Shown one piece after another: positions 11,911-22,530 of a stretch of 64,000 bases of DNA (the stretch's first letter is position 1; every line of letters starts with the position of its first letter). A program made the position numbers and the translations under genes. Origin of the DNA: Odontocerum albicorne (lineage: Eukaryota > Arthropoda > Insecta > Trichoptera > Odontoceridae); the NCBI GenBank assembly GCA_949825065.1, contig OX463856.1, positions 17,630,095 to 17,694,094 of the forward strand, given 5' to 3'. Under the pieces are notes generated by a model, which saw only the letters and a list, made by a program, of their open reading frames with translations, was not told where the DNA came from and did not search any database.

Positions 11911-12654
11911 CCGACTCTTTTGTGTGTATGTTTGGTCTCATCAGAATTCCAATGGCGCGAACAAAACAAATTTAAATTCCGTGGTGCGCCACGCCAGTAT
12001 AATGTGTGCCTTAATAAGACGAGAAACGTGATAATGGGGAACAAAATATATGCTTTTTTCTTAAAGCTTCAGAAAATAAGAACAAAATTAATCCAATGTA
12101 CTCGCAGAACAACAAAAAATTACTTAAGATAAGCAAAAGGCGCCTTTATAGTAATAATTTAATATTAATTTTATTATTTGCCAGAACACTTTAATTCGAT
12201 CCTATTAACACCCACAATGTTTTGGAGAACTCAATTAAATCTCCACATCGAGTGCGATTTACACAAAAAAATCGAAGACTTCTAAATTAATTATGGACGC
12301 GACGTAATTTAATCATAGTGACAGATATTGAAATTTCCAAAGGGACTCGCCAGAGTATTAAAAAAATAAGAGTGAAGCTAGGATTAAGGTCCAACGTTAC
12401 TAGAGGAAGAATATAACTCACTTTGCAGTTACTATGTTTATAAAGTGGTTTAATGCCTAGAGTTCAAACATGTTGCTGTACTTTCGAAGAAAATTTCTTA
12501 TAACGAAAAAGCCAATCGGTCCCAAAACGTACTGATGTAAGAATAAAAGAATTTAATTGCAACTTTTTCACCCTGCTATTTTTACGGTCATCTAATATAG
12601 ACCAATCCACAGATCACATTATGTGGTAATGAGATGATAATGGAGTTATTAATT
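11911..12654. other. Non-coding stretch
   Basis: No element or gene recognised. Confidence 0.45.
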
Positions 12655-13085
12655 CCCGTTGAGATTTTCACTCAGCCTTACATCAGTTCATCTTCAACCA
12701 GATTGGATGCTCCAAACTAGTGGCGTCAAAGGATAGTTTAGCTGCATTCAAAGTTTTTTTGTGAAAATGCTGGCAACTTATAAGACTGTTTGAACTTCAG
12801 GTCTTAACCCGCTTTAGAAGTATATTTACTGTGCTGCGAGTCGATTTCCTTCTCCTGTGACTTCAGATGCTAAGTCTGTCGTAGCTACTATTATTTTCAG
12901 ACTCAGATGTGTCGCAACCAAAGGAGGAGTCGCTTTGAGCAGTTATTTCTTCGTCATTACGTGACGTCGCACTCATAAAAAATTAAGAAAATTTTGGGCT
13001 TCTTGTATAAATCATGCTAGACGGGAACTTATTTTATCCCCCATAACGGCGTGAGTGAAGGTGAGATCAAACCGAACTGAATAGC
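12655..13085. repeat. Unclassified dispersed repeat, copy 1
   Basis: Colinear with 38860-39295 over about 430 bases. Shared blocks in order: TAGTGGCGTCAAAG/ TAGTGGCATCAAAG, TGAACTTCAGGTCTTAA / GAACTCTAGCCCTTAA, AAGTATATTT, CACTATTATTTTC-type block, TGTGTCGC, and GACGGGAACTTATTTTATCCCC near the end. On the minus strand a D/S/E-rich reading (CDTSESENNSS) is partly kept in both copies, so it may derive from the acidic N-terminus of a transposase, but the class is unknown. Confidence 0.65.
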
Positions 13086-14070
13086 AATCCTGTTCTAAAA
13101 TTATTAAATGATAAAACACTTACAAAAAAATTAAAGGAATACAAACAAAACTGATAATTTCAGATAATATCCATAATTATTGTAGTGAAGCAATGTCGTA
13201 TAACTACACGTCCTCATGTTTGAAAACAAGATGTTCGATTAAACAAATCCGTAGGAAAAAAAATACTTTTCATATTTAGCTACTTCTTAATGTTCCTGTT
13301 TATTTATTTACCACTGGGTACATGTTTAACCCAATAACACCATATAAATGAAACAAGAAGAAAACAACCCTTAAAAGTTTGAAAATAATAATAATAATAG
13401 GAACAAATATGTTTTCCTATGAAGTGGTTTAATTATGCCTACAAAGTGTATTTAGGATCTTTTGGATATATATTTTGAACTCGCTCAACAATCAGGCAAT
13501 TCAGAATTCTGTGGTTGAAGGAGAAATATTTTTTTATTGAATTTTTTATCTTTGTTTTATTCTTAATAAAAGACGAATATTGTCTCATAGGCTTCCAGAA
13601 CAAATAAATGACAACTTGTTTTCCGTACGAGCGTACAAAATAAGGTTTTTGATGCTGCCTGCCGCTCATTTCATGTACTGAGTAGGCGAATTGAATTCGT
13701 AATATAATTTGCTTTGAGGCGTATGCTTTTACACTTAAGTCTGTGACTTCAGTCTTAATACGCGGCATACTTAAAATTCACGCATGCTTAAATTCGTAAG
13801 AGATATAATTTATTGTGAAAAGCTCATCAAATTGTATATGTATATATCACGAGTTTCTAAAAAATGTCTTATTCTTATTTTTAATATGTATTATAACAGA
13901 AACTTATTACATGTATACTATAAGGGTTGGCATAATAATCAGATAAATATTTGAAGTCCAAATGTTTCCGATCCAAACAAGGTAAAGTGTGTGTAAAGGA
14001 CAAATAGCCACGCCCATCCCATAAGTTGACAATATTACAGTTAAAATTGTATAACTTTACTCTAAATAGT
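13086..14070. other. Non-coding stretch
   Basis: Contains a 109-codon minus frame at 13439-13768 that is Lys/Ile/Asn/Tyr-rich as expected of AT-rich chance sequence and resembles nothing I recognise. No repeats were found. Confidence 0.45.
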
Positions 14071-14327
14071 ATGTATACTAGAGCCGATAGAAGACGTGTT
14101 GTTCCATTACATTCTAAAATATTAAAAAAACTTTGTCGCGCGATTATTAAGTTTTATCTCTAAAAAAGGGAGAAGCCCGACAGAAATCAAACATTTATTT
14201 GTTATATAGTCAAAGTTATTTTATTTTTGCCTTTTTCCTAAAACAAACGAATAATCATGCAATATTCAATTTTTAACATTTCAGAATGTTACAAAACAAC
14301 ACGTCTTCTTTCGGCTCTAGTTGACAT
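14071..14327. mobile_element. MITE-1, mariner/Tc1-like (TA-flanked)
   Basis: The terminal inverted repeats are long (about 50 bases at ~80% identity). The left starts TGTATACTAGAGCCGATAG; the right in reverse complement starts TGTCAACTAGAGCCGAAAG; both continue AAGACGTGTTGTT. A TA lies immediately outside each end, as for Tc1/mariner insertion. A second, shorter member in opposite orientation is at 15175-15340. No coding capacity. Confidence 0.75.
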
Positions 14328-14575
14328 ACAACGCTAGTAGCACCCTCACTTGCTTAAATAGTTTTTTTGCCATGTAATGATTACGCAACGCTAACAGCAT
14401 CCTTATTTGCTAGCATAGCTTTTTTAACATATGATACATGGTTTACGCTACGCTTATATCATCCTATATTATTTACATCGATTTTTCCCCATACAAAGTT
14501 CATACTAAGCTAACAACACCCTATCTTTTTCAACATAGTTTTGCCGAATGTCATGTTAAAAATAGTAATTATTAA
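14328..14575. repeat. Degenerate ~60-bp tandem repeat, array 1
   Basis: About four units of ~55-62 bases, each carrying a variant of ACGCTAGCAACATCC, TATCTTGC..ACATAGTTTTTT and CCATACA. The same unit recurs at 16520-16800. It starts directly at the right end of MITE-1. Confidence 0.6.
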
Positions 14576-15007
14576 ACTATGTATTAAGATTATCAAAATA
14601 TGATGAAAAATTTAATGAATACAAATTTTCATTTTCAAAATATGTGAAATACAGCGAAAAATCAAAGTAACACTTCTGGTAGCATTATTAAAAAAACTAT
14701 ATACACTTATAATTTAAACCGAACCATCGCTTACTAAGAAAGCTAAAAGTCTTTGAAACCAGAATCTCTAAATTTAATGATAATCGGGACTCAATTTGTC
14801 GCTACCTTTAGTCACGCTATTACTGTCATTTTTTTAATTCTTGTGTTTTATGCATTAGCAAAATAAAACATACAAGAAATGTAAAATAAAAAATATATAT
14901 AAAACGCAAGTACTGCGGAAGCGTTATTTCATTGAACTTATCATCCCATTAGCACTTTAATAATGTATCACTATGTTTAAAAAAATCGATCTGATGATAT
15001 TTGAGTT
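14576..15007. other. Non-coding stretch between arrays
   Basis: AT-rich; no element or gene recognised. Confidence 0.45.
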
Positions 15008-15191
15008 AAAATTTGATGCATCAAACCTCAGTAGTATATCAACTAGAGCTGATAAAATTTGATGCATCAAACCTCAGTAGTATATCAACTAGAGCTGATA
15101 AAATTTGATGCATCAAACCTCAGTAGTATATCAACTAGAGCTGATAAAATTTGATGCATCAAACCTCAGTAGTATATCAACTAGAGCTGAT
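15008..15191. repeat. Perfect 4 x 46-bp tandem array
   Basis: Four identical 46-base units, each starting AAAATTTGATGCATCAAACC and ending ACTAGAGCTGAT. Each unit contains the 14-bp perfect palindrome TTTGATGCATCAAA and ends with the outer ~17 bases of the MITE-2 left end. The lack of any substitution between units points to recent amplification (or to assembly of a longer identical array). Confidence 0.95.
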
Positions 15192-15340
15192 AAAAGATGA
15201 TTGAATGTCGGTATCGAATCGTCCTTTTATTTCTTTCGGGCTGCTCTTTCCTTTTTAAAGAAACTTAATAACTACGAAATTTTGAATTTTTAATATTTCA
15301 GAATATAACGAAACACGTTTTTTACCAGCTTTAGTTGACA
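15175..15340. mobile_element. MITE-2, relative of MITE-1
   Basis: Left end TATCAACTAGAGCTGATAAA; right end in reverse complement TGTCAACTAAAGCTGGTAAA. The inner part (TTATTTCTTTCGGGCTGCTC) is the reverse complement of the matching part of MITE-1. It is ~166 bp, against 257 for MITE-1. Its left terminus is shared with the 46-bp tandem unit. Confidence 0.65.
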
Positions 15341-16519
15341 TGAATAAAGGTGTCGAATTTTAACTGTAATATTTATTGCCTGGTCATTTTTTTAGCGTAG
15401 TTGGCGTGGTTGGCGTAGTAACATATCCTGTATATGCACACCTTAACTTATTGAAGCTGGAAACTTTTGAATCTTAGTGGTACGTTGGTCGGCTCCATTG
15501 AGATAGTATATCAACCGATTTGAATTTAAAAACCTTTGAAAGTTTAACCTGTTCAAAAGATAATCAGCAGATAATTGAATTCGTTAAACCTATACTTTAT
15601 GAAATTGTACGTAGACCAATGCGTAAATGCAATTAAAATAAATTAATTTAAAAACTTGCCCATCAAAATATGAACGAATCTAAAATATCGGTTAGTCTTG
15701 ATTCTACTCTAACTATTGTATTGTGCCACTAACTCTGAGATTTTCCTATACAACATAAATAAAAAAAGGAGTTACCTAAAGCAGGTAAAAGAAAACATCC
15801 AAAGTTGTAGAGTCCGAGTGAAAAAACAAAGGTTACCTCGCTTGAATTTAACCTTCGATAGAAAATGAAATAGAAAAACTTTAACTCCCTACGGTGGTAC
15901 AAGCAAATTGTTATAAACTGGAAACCTTTTTCAGGAATTTTATTACATCACTTGAATGATAACGACAACTTGATATAATAAAAAATGTTTCAAATAAAAT
16001 AGATTCGCAAAAAAATATACACATATATATTATATACAAAATATTATAATTCTTTTTGCACCCACACTCGCACTTAAGCGTTATTTTTGTCAGTACTCCG
16101 CTTGATAATAATTACATAACGATATTTCTGTAACATCATAATAACCTCTATCTTCTAGTTCTATGAATATTAAATACTCGAAAGATAGAGGTTCCACTCA
16201 CTCTACCTACCGTGGCATCCTTTAACTTGTATTTTTGTAGGTTTTATATCCTGAAAATTATTTAAAAATATAGAAATGTTGATTCGTTTAGTTTGATATG
16301 AGTAATAAACAGAAAAAAGTGTTCTTATTTTGTTACGCGGGTTATCCGTATTGAATATGACGTGGAATATTGGATACTTAAAGTTGAGCTTAATTATCAA
16401 TAAAGATTTGTTTTGAGTTATGAAAAAAAAAATTTCAACTTTAGCACGTTTCTATCCTTTTTTGTATTTTTTTACCCTTTTGCTAAGTCAATCGTAATAT
16501 ATATAGTTTTCTAACAGGC
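15341..16519. other. Non-coding stretch with a 12-bp inverted repeat
   Basis: No gene. At 16143-16154 AACCTCTATCTT pairs exactly with 16182-16193 across 27 bases. A small run near 15398-15420 repeats GGCGTGGTT/GGCGTAGTA. Confidence 0.5.
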
Positions 16520-16800
16520 ATACCCCTTGTACAAAGTAACATCCTATTTTTTAAATCAAATATTAATGAGATTTTGCTACACCAGCAACATACTTTCCTA
16601 GATAATTATTTCACCATACACAATATACGCTACATTAGCAATATTCTATCTTATAAACAAAAAAAATTCACCATAACATATATGGTTAATGCTACTCTAG
16701 CAACATCCTATCTTGCTACATAGTTTTTTAACCATACACGGTTTACTGTACGCTAGCATTATCCTGTTTTGTTGTTGCTAGCGTACCGCAAACGCTTTAT
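16520..16800. repeat. Degenerate ~60-bp tandem repeat, array 2
   Basis: Four or five divergent units with the same core as 14328-14575: CACCATACACAATATACGCT, AGCAACATCCTATCTTGC, TACATAGTTTTTTAACC. Divergence between units within an array is about as large as between the two arrays. Confidence 0.6.
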
Positions 16801-17092
16801 AGTATGGTTCCAACAATAATTTATTATTTAAATTTTTTATTTAGTATACACATATAACATGATTTTAGTATTTTATTATATTTCGCCAATAAGAGTTAAT
16901 TTTATGTAATCAGGTTTTTTGTCTTATCTTATTTTGAATAAAGAGGCGAATTATTTTAGAGTAAGAACTTGAATGTCAAGAGCATTAGGTTAAAAACGTA
17001 TGTAACGCCCTTTGTTTTATCACAATTAAATATTACAACAATTTCCATTCACATAAAGCTTCTTCACTCAAAATACAGATTTCAGTATAATA

Positions 17093-17290
17093 TTGTAATG
17101 TATTACATACAATACAATCTGGCGGACTAATTGTCATGTGACAATCTCTTCCAGCTTACCAGAAAGATGTCAAAGAGGCCTTAAGTAAAAACCAGGCTGG
17201 AATCCTTTTTAAAAAATTCTGGGTTCAGTGGGATTTGAACCCGCAATCTCAGAGAGACAGGCGTCTTACCGACTAGACCCACCGAAGTCA
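17093..17290 (-). mobile_element. SINE-A copy (-), full length
   Basis: In reverse complement: the head contains TCGGTGGGTCTAGTCGGTAA (A box), GCGGGTTCAAATCCCACTG (B box), then the body GGATTCCAGCCTGG and CTTAAGGCCTCTTTGACATC. The tail is GGAAGAGATTGTCACATGAC and CCGCCAGATTGTATTG. Both Pol III boxes are legible. It sits ~420 bases upstream of the Dpr exon, in opposite orientation to that gene. Confidence 0.85.
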
Positions 17291-17303
17291 GTGTATACTG
17301 CCC

Positions 17304-17678
17304 TCATAAGCAAAATTGCAGCTAATGGCAAAAGTTAAGTTTTGAGAAAACTGTACTTTTATGTTTTTCATTGCTGTTTAAAAATGTCGTGATTCATAAA
17401 CAAAAAAACAGTAAAATGTGATTCATAAGCAAAAACGCAGCAAACGTATAGGCACTTGCTGTCTTTTTTCTTATGAATCACATTTTTCTGTTTTTTTTTT
17501 TGCTTAGAAAACCCTAATATTTTGTAAAATTAAAAAAGACATTATGTCGATTTTTGTGTTGAAATAAATGGTTTTCTGTATTTGTTTATGGATTATGGTT
17601 TAGGATTTGATTTGAAATATTACCTCATACTTAGTTAAATTTCAATTTTTTTCCCGTTAGCTGTGTTTTTGCTTATGA
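17304..17678. mobile_element. Palindrome-rich MITE abutting the Dpr exon
   Basis: The left end TCATAAGCAAAATTGCAGCT and the right end (reverse complement TCATAAGCAAAAACACAGCT) are inverted repeats of ~26 bases with few mismatches. Inside, a second pair repeats the motif: TGATTCATAAGCAAAAA at 17420-17436 and its complement near 17466-17486. No obvious target duplication was identified. The right end is 34 bases before the first base of the Dpr exon, so it supplies much of the intron's 3' terminal sequence. Confidence 0.65.
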
Positions 17679-17712
17679 CGTGTTGTGTTATAATAAAAAT
17701 CTTTGTTAACAG

Positions 17713-17890
17713 TGCCAAAAGTGGAGATTGTGGACGAGCGAGGCGTGTCAGTGTCGGACAAGTTTTACAAGGAGGGGTCCATCATCGAGCTCCGCTGTGT
17801 CATCAGTCGTGTGCCTCAACTGAATGGGCAGGTCATCTGGACCCACCAGGGCAGACAGCTTAACTTCGACACTAAGAGGGGAGGCATCAG
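17713..17890 (+). CDS. dpr (paralogue not determined): Internal exon of a Dpr-family Ig receptor (first half of Ig domain 2)
   Basis: Dpr proteins are insect neuronal cell-surface proteins with two Ig domains that pair with DIP receptors in synaptic partner matching. The exon encodes 58 whole codons plus split codons at both ends. It reads from PKVEIVDERG through SDKFYKEGS, IELRCVIS (B-strand Cys), VIWTHQG (C-strand Trp) to NFDTKRGGI. The order VEIVDERG, then DK(F/Y)YK.GS, then ELRCVIS, W.H and D..RGGI is characteristic of Dpr Ig2. The acceptor is TTTGTTAACAG before 17713 and the donor is CATCAG^GTTTGT after 17890. The last split codon begins AG, giving Ser or Arg, and Ser would complete the usual RGGIS. 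GC content is far above the surroundings. The second Ig2 Cys must lie in a downstream exon, and neither neighbouring exon was found in the window, in keeping with the very large introns of dpr genes. The paralogue cannot be named from one exon. Confidence 0.87.
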
Positions 17891-19305
17891 GTTTGTCATT
17901 TCTTTATTTTGAGAACCATCATAGCCGTTAAACAGCAAAAGAAAAGTTCGATATGAGTTTCAACTGCAAATTTTTCATTTAATTAAGAGCCTTCGTCTTG
18001 TTGCAATTTATGTTTCCATTTAGATTAATCCGCATTTTTTGGAACTGTAAGGAAAGTACAGTATCTCAAAATAAGGAGGAGTTTCTTTCAGCCAGACTTC
18101 ATTTGACCCGATTTACAACTCTTACCTAGTGGTGGTGAGGAATACTTTTACAGCTTTTCATTTTTCATGAAAATTTTGGTGACTTCCTGAATCTTTCAAG
18201 TCCTACAGAATAATGTTTTTTTTTGTCATTTTCTGTCATTTAATTTAAATTTTATCTTTGTTCGTGTTATCCTATTCACACTCCGGTGTGGCACTTGCAA
18301 AGGAGGGACTCCCCCCGCAGAGTTTTTCTTTCGTCAAGATATAACTTAATCCAATTATCTGGATAACGAGTCTACGATAGCACTGTAAAGGGAGCCTTAT
18401 TTATTCCTAGAGGCAGTGAGGAAAAAATATTATAACACACAAGATTAATCAGAATATGCCAATTTATGTATTAGTACTCACAACCGTGACGTGATCATGC
18501 ACACGCAAGTCTTGAAGAATTTTATTGAAGCGTTATCGATAATCGTGTTAATTTAATCATTTATAAATACACAAGAGCCCTTAAATAACGTTAAGAGAAA
18601 TGAATAATACTTCAATAACGTTTGAATTTGTTGTAATTATTATGTTTTATTTTTGTAAAGTGTTTATATGGTCTGTATATCGCCAATAGTAATTTAATTC
18701 GTGTTAGCGGGATTTGTTACTAACGTAGTAAGTGTTTAAGGATTTTATAATTTAGTTTTGATAGGTGAACCATCCGAAAAAAATTAATCCAATCTTGCAC
18801 ATACTCGTACTTTGAATATTTTTCAATCTATTTTCGAGAAGTTTTAAATTTAGATTAAGAAAAGCATAAAACGTTGACACAGTTTTGTTAAGTTCAAAAT
18901 AAATAATATTTCAAAAATATCGTTAACAAATATTCTGAAGGTTTGAATTAACATTTAGATTATTTTTAATTTTGAAAAAACTGGTTTCTATACAATTTTT
19001 ACTTCAATAATTTATTATTTTGCTTATTCAATTAATATAAGCAAAATAAGAGAAAAAAGTTAAAACCAAACGTATATATTACAAAGGAAACTGGTGAAAA
19101 GAAAAATACTGGTCGATCGTTTGTCATCAATTTTCTTTGTGATGTTGAACATTATTCTTGACAATTAATTCCAAGAAACGTATGTTTATTTAAAAACCCT
19201 CATACGAGAACACAGTCAATTTTATTTCCATCGGTTCCAAGACAACAAGCCCAATTTATTCTTAACCCATTTAAAAAATACATATGCTATTTTCCTTCAA
19301 TAATA
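17891..19305 (+). other. Start of the intron following the Dpr exon
   Basis: Begins with the GTTTGT donor. AT-rich with no recognised exon or repeat until the SINE at 19306. The next Dpr exon, which should start so as to complete RGGIS and encode a DSG.Y.C motif, was not seen. Confidence 0.55.
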
Positions 19306-19476
19306 GTTGGTTAGATGCATATCTTCCAGCTCGAGAGTTAAGGGTTCAATTCCTTTTGAAACTCAATTTATTTAAAAATGTGTTCAGTATCCCCTTCAGG
19401 TTTCGTTAACATGTTTGTGATTGGTTGAAAGAGATAAATACAGGTTATAAGCCCGCCAGGCTGTACCTATAATCAA
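19306..19476 (+). mobile_element. SINE-A copy (+), diverged
   Basis: A worn head (GTTGGTTAGATGCATATC, B box GGGTTCAATTCC) is followed by the tail GTGATTGGTTGAAAGAGA and AAGCCCGCCAGGCTGTACC. The terminal ATACAACG is replaced. Confidence 0.7.
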
Positions 19477-19502
19477 CTTCTTCTCCCTGTCTCCATCCCA
19501 AC

Positions 19503-20035
19503 TCACTGTCTGCGAAGACTGTTGGGGTCAGCTCTCCTCGTCCTCAGGTCGTATGCTCTTCTGTCCCGGACTACGTCCCCCAAGCCGTGCCTCCGCATTA
19601 AGTTATCTTTTTACACCACCCATGAATTTTTTGGTCTTCCTCTGGTTATTATTCGAGGAAGATCCATGGAGATTAACTGGTTCACAATGTGATCGGGTGC
19701 TCTGCGTTCAACGTGCTCATACCATCTCAATCGCCTCTCCTCCATCTTACTGTTGATATCTGTAACACCTAGGCTTCCAGGAATGCGTGAGCTTTTTATT
19801 TTGTCTCTTAGGGACACACCAGCTGACTATCTAAGCATGCGCATTTCAGCAGTTTCTAGTTGCCTAGAGTAAGAGTTATACATCCTACAGCATTCGGAGC
19901 CATAGAGGAGTGCGGGTCTGATAATCGTTTGGTATACTTTTCCTTTTAGTTTCACTGGCATTTTCGGATCACATAGAACTCCCGTCATTGATTTAAACTT
20001 CATCCATCCCACACTTATTTTATGTGTTACATCTG
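19503..20035 (-). mobile_element. RTE-like LINE, C-terminal RT fragment (-)
   Basis: The minus strand encodes, in one frame from ~20035 to the stop at 19503, GWMKFKSMTGVLCD, LKGKVYQTIIRPALLYGSE (thumb region), RRLRWYEHVERR, RGRPKNSW and a basic end. This is the C-terminal portion of RTE/BovB-type reverse transcriptases found across arthropods. The frame is interrupted by two in-frame stops: one directly after the MLR near 19827, where the family usually has Trp, and one after NSWVV near 19611. The catalytic palm is absent (5' truncated). The same stretch starts immediately after the SINE at 19306-19476. Confidence 0.85.
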
Positions 20036-21129
20036 CTTCTTAATATGTAAACTAATCTTCCTCGATCAATATTTTTGTTTCCAACTTCCATTCTGTATAC
20101 TTTGTCTTTCCTTTATTACTTGAGCACTGTTTCCTGACCTTGATTCGATAATAACTCTCTATACACTATTTTTCTCTTTCCGCAGTCTTTATCTTTCTTA
20201 TCCAGCCATGCACCGTATTTTTTACATTTTATTTTCGCAATGCTACAGACATCTGCTATGACCACTAATATATTTTTCATACATACCTATTTTTCTTCAA
20301 CATTTAATCCATCACTCATCATTATTCTTCTACCTTCCACACGCTTTCCAAATTCCTCTTACTTCGAGTAATTTTGTAATTTCATACATCTGAATCTTAC
20401 GGCTAACGTTTCTTTGCATATGCCAGATCGTCACATACGGAAAATATTTATTCTGCTCTTCTTCTTCTTCCCAGTGTCATGCCAGGTCCCCCCAAAGCTG
20501 AATATCGCCTGAGAGTAGACATATTTGTCCCCGGCAGCCCAAAAAAGAACCCCGACGCCCCTTATACCAGTTCAATCACGTATAATGCGTAGCCAGGAGA
20601 TTATTCTGCTCATCACAAGATAAAAGTGTGAGTCGTATTATCGAGAATGCTTTTTTGCAGTTAAAAATCCACAGTTGATTTTAATTCACACGTAAACACA
20701 TGATTCATTTATATAAATAATTAATAAAACTGTAATTAAAATAACTTGTATACCTTAATTACAAAAATTTTAAATGACATTCCACGTGAAACAAAAAGTT
20801 GTGTTAAATTAAAAAATTTTTTTTAACACATTCCACTTTTATCTGAGAGAAATGTTATCATGAGAAAAAACTATGAAATATATGGTTATTTTCAAAAGTG
20901 GGATCCAAACCTTTTCCAATAGTCAATACGGCTTTCCGCAAAGAAAAAGGTCGAGAGATTGGATCACACCTGCGAAAATAACATTTATATCTTTGTTTTC
21001 AGAGGATTTTTTTTCATTTGATGTAATGTTTTCTCTGCTTTCGAAATCGATCTACACGCATCTAAATATACGTATCAAAAATAAACTTAACCCATTCTTT
21101 TTTTACAGACTAACATTTAAAGTATCTTA
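20036..21129. other. Mostly unassigned sequence
   Basis: The part 20036-20450 is C/T-rich on the plus strand like the minus-strand LINE ends elsewhere, and may be further decayed RT coding, but no motif can be read. 20450-21129 shows nothing recognisable; a small GC-richer patch at 20475-20590 is unexplained. Confidence 0.4.
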
Positions 21130-21350
21130 ACTTACTGTTAGGAGTCGTCAAAATGATCAAACCCTTAATTTACAAATTAATGCTATTGAGATGTGGTGTT
21201 GAAGGCTACTTTTGTGCATTGTGTGGACTTTCAGAAGAACCAATCGATCGATTATTGAAGAGCTTTTGGCTAACGCTTTGAGTACTTCTATGCTGTGTGC
21301 AAGAAAAATCCTACCGTACTTTGGATAAAGAGCACATGTAGACACGATAT
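21130..21350 (+). mobile_element. RTE-like LINE fragment (+)
   Basis: The plus frame reads NAIEMWC, one stop, RLLLCIVWT, then RTNRSIIEEL and ARKILPYFG. This is the A.EMW..RR.L.I.WT...TN..VL pattern of arthropod RTE-like reverse transcriptases downstream of the palm. Interrupted and truncated on both sides. Confidence 0.65.
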
Positions 21351-21414
21351 CTTCTAGGTGATTAGTCTCGCCTTGCGTTAACTATTGTAACAATTTGCGT
21401 TCGGGGTTACATAT

Positions 21415-21640
21415 GACCCAACTAAATAAACTAAAGTCAATGTTAAATGCAGATGTTCGTCTTATATTGTATAGTACAAAGCAGTATAACATAACTTCAC
21501 TACTTATAAGGCTTGGATGGTGTATGCTAGAGGAGAGGATTCAACACAATATTTGAGTTATGGTTTTCAAAACGACCAATCGTCAAATTCATCGATATTT
21601 TCAGGATTGTTTTAAATGGGAGGAGATTTTTGATCTTGTT
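21415..21640 (+). mobile_element. CR1/L2-like LINE fragment (+)
   Basis: The reading LNKLKSMLNADVRLILYSTK, YNITSLLIRLGW, RIQHNI, stop, then VFKTTN corresponds to the L..VQN.AARL......HITP.L..LHWLPV..RI..K...LV.K.L pattern near the C-terminus of CR1/L2-type reverse transcriptases. One in-frame stop; no palm. Confidence 0.55.
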
Positions 21641-21944
21641 TCAGGTTTAAATCGAGCTCTTCAAATTCTTAGTAAAGTAGACAAATCAAAATATTTTGAC
21701 GAAATATTTCAGGTAGTGGGATCCTTTCAACCATATATAACAGTATTTCCCCCTCCCTGAGGCAAATCTCCGAATTGGTCAAGTTTTCAGTAGACTTGAA
21801 AAGTTACTTCTCCTCTGTACGTATATATTGTACAAGTATATTGGTTGATTTAAAAACGAAATGTTCTTGAGGTGAACGTAATAATCGGGAAACAGCACTG
21901 TTTTAAATAATCTAAGAAAAAAAAACATTAGTGCTAATTTCTGA

Positions 21945-22140
21945 CGGAACATGGAATGGCAACAGAAGTAGAGGTCGAGCACCCATCTGATGGAATAAAT
22001 AATATAGGTGAAAAAAACAGCGGACGGGTAATTTTAAGAGGCGCTACAAAGTACAAGAGATCGCTCGGACTGGAAAGAATGATTGACGTCCACGGTAATA
22101 ACGACACCATTGAGCGAACGACCAAAAAGAAGAATATATA
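21945..22140 (+). mobile_element. LINE C-terminal scrap (+)
   Basis: Two overlapping frames preserve NRSRGRAPI, stop, W, then LRGATKYKRSLGLERMIDV and HGNND before a stop, the usual RGR.P.RW....A...A.DR..W..I.D end of an arthropod LINE. Frameshifted between the two parts. Confidence 0.5.
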
Positions 22141-22214
22141 AAACTGAAATTTACTTCTGCGCATATTAACAAAAGTTTTATTGGTCATTATACTTCCTTT
22201 TTTTCAATTAACAT

Positions 22215-22530
22215 AATATTAGAATATAATATACATACCATCACGCTATTTCCCTGTCGGGGTAGGCAGAAAGGACAGAGCGCTGGACTTTACTATCTCG
22301 ACACATATCCTTAGCCTCTTCTACAACCATACACCTTCTCAAACAGCTTATATGATACGATATCTCTAACTTTCTACGTTTTCTTCTTTCAAAATATAAT
22401 TCACTTGATTCAACTTTACTTACCTTGCTCTTTCTCCCACACACTTTTCACTCACATTCGCACTTTATATCTGTGTTCTTAGTATTTCTTCATCTATTCG
22501 TTTCACATGCCCAAACTATCTCAATATGAT
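22215..22530 (-). mobile_element. LINE-C 3' end, best-preserved terminus (-)
   Basis: The plus strand begins ATACATACCATCACGC, TTTCCCTGTCGGGGTAGGCA, GAGCGC, then CTCGACACATATCC. The minus strand encodes MCGRKSKV, then CMVVEEAKDMCRDSKVQRSV and LSAYPDRE before the terminus. It is a useful reference for recognising the other LINE-C copies. Coding extends toward 22530 (reverse of ..FGHVKR..) but is broken. Confidence 0.75.

Noticed and set aside
13439..13768. 109-codon minus frame
   Set aside because: Lys/Ile/Asn/Tyr-rich, no motif, no splice signals; length is within chance for this composition.
17663..17863. Second reading frame over the Dpr exon
   Set aside because: It reads through the intron and the exon out of frame; the Ig-domain frame with proper splice phases explains the sequence.
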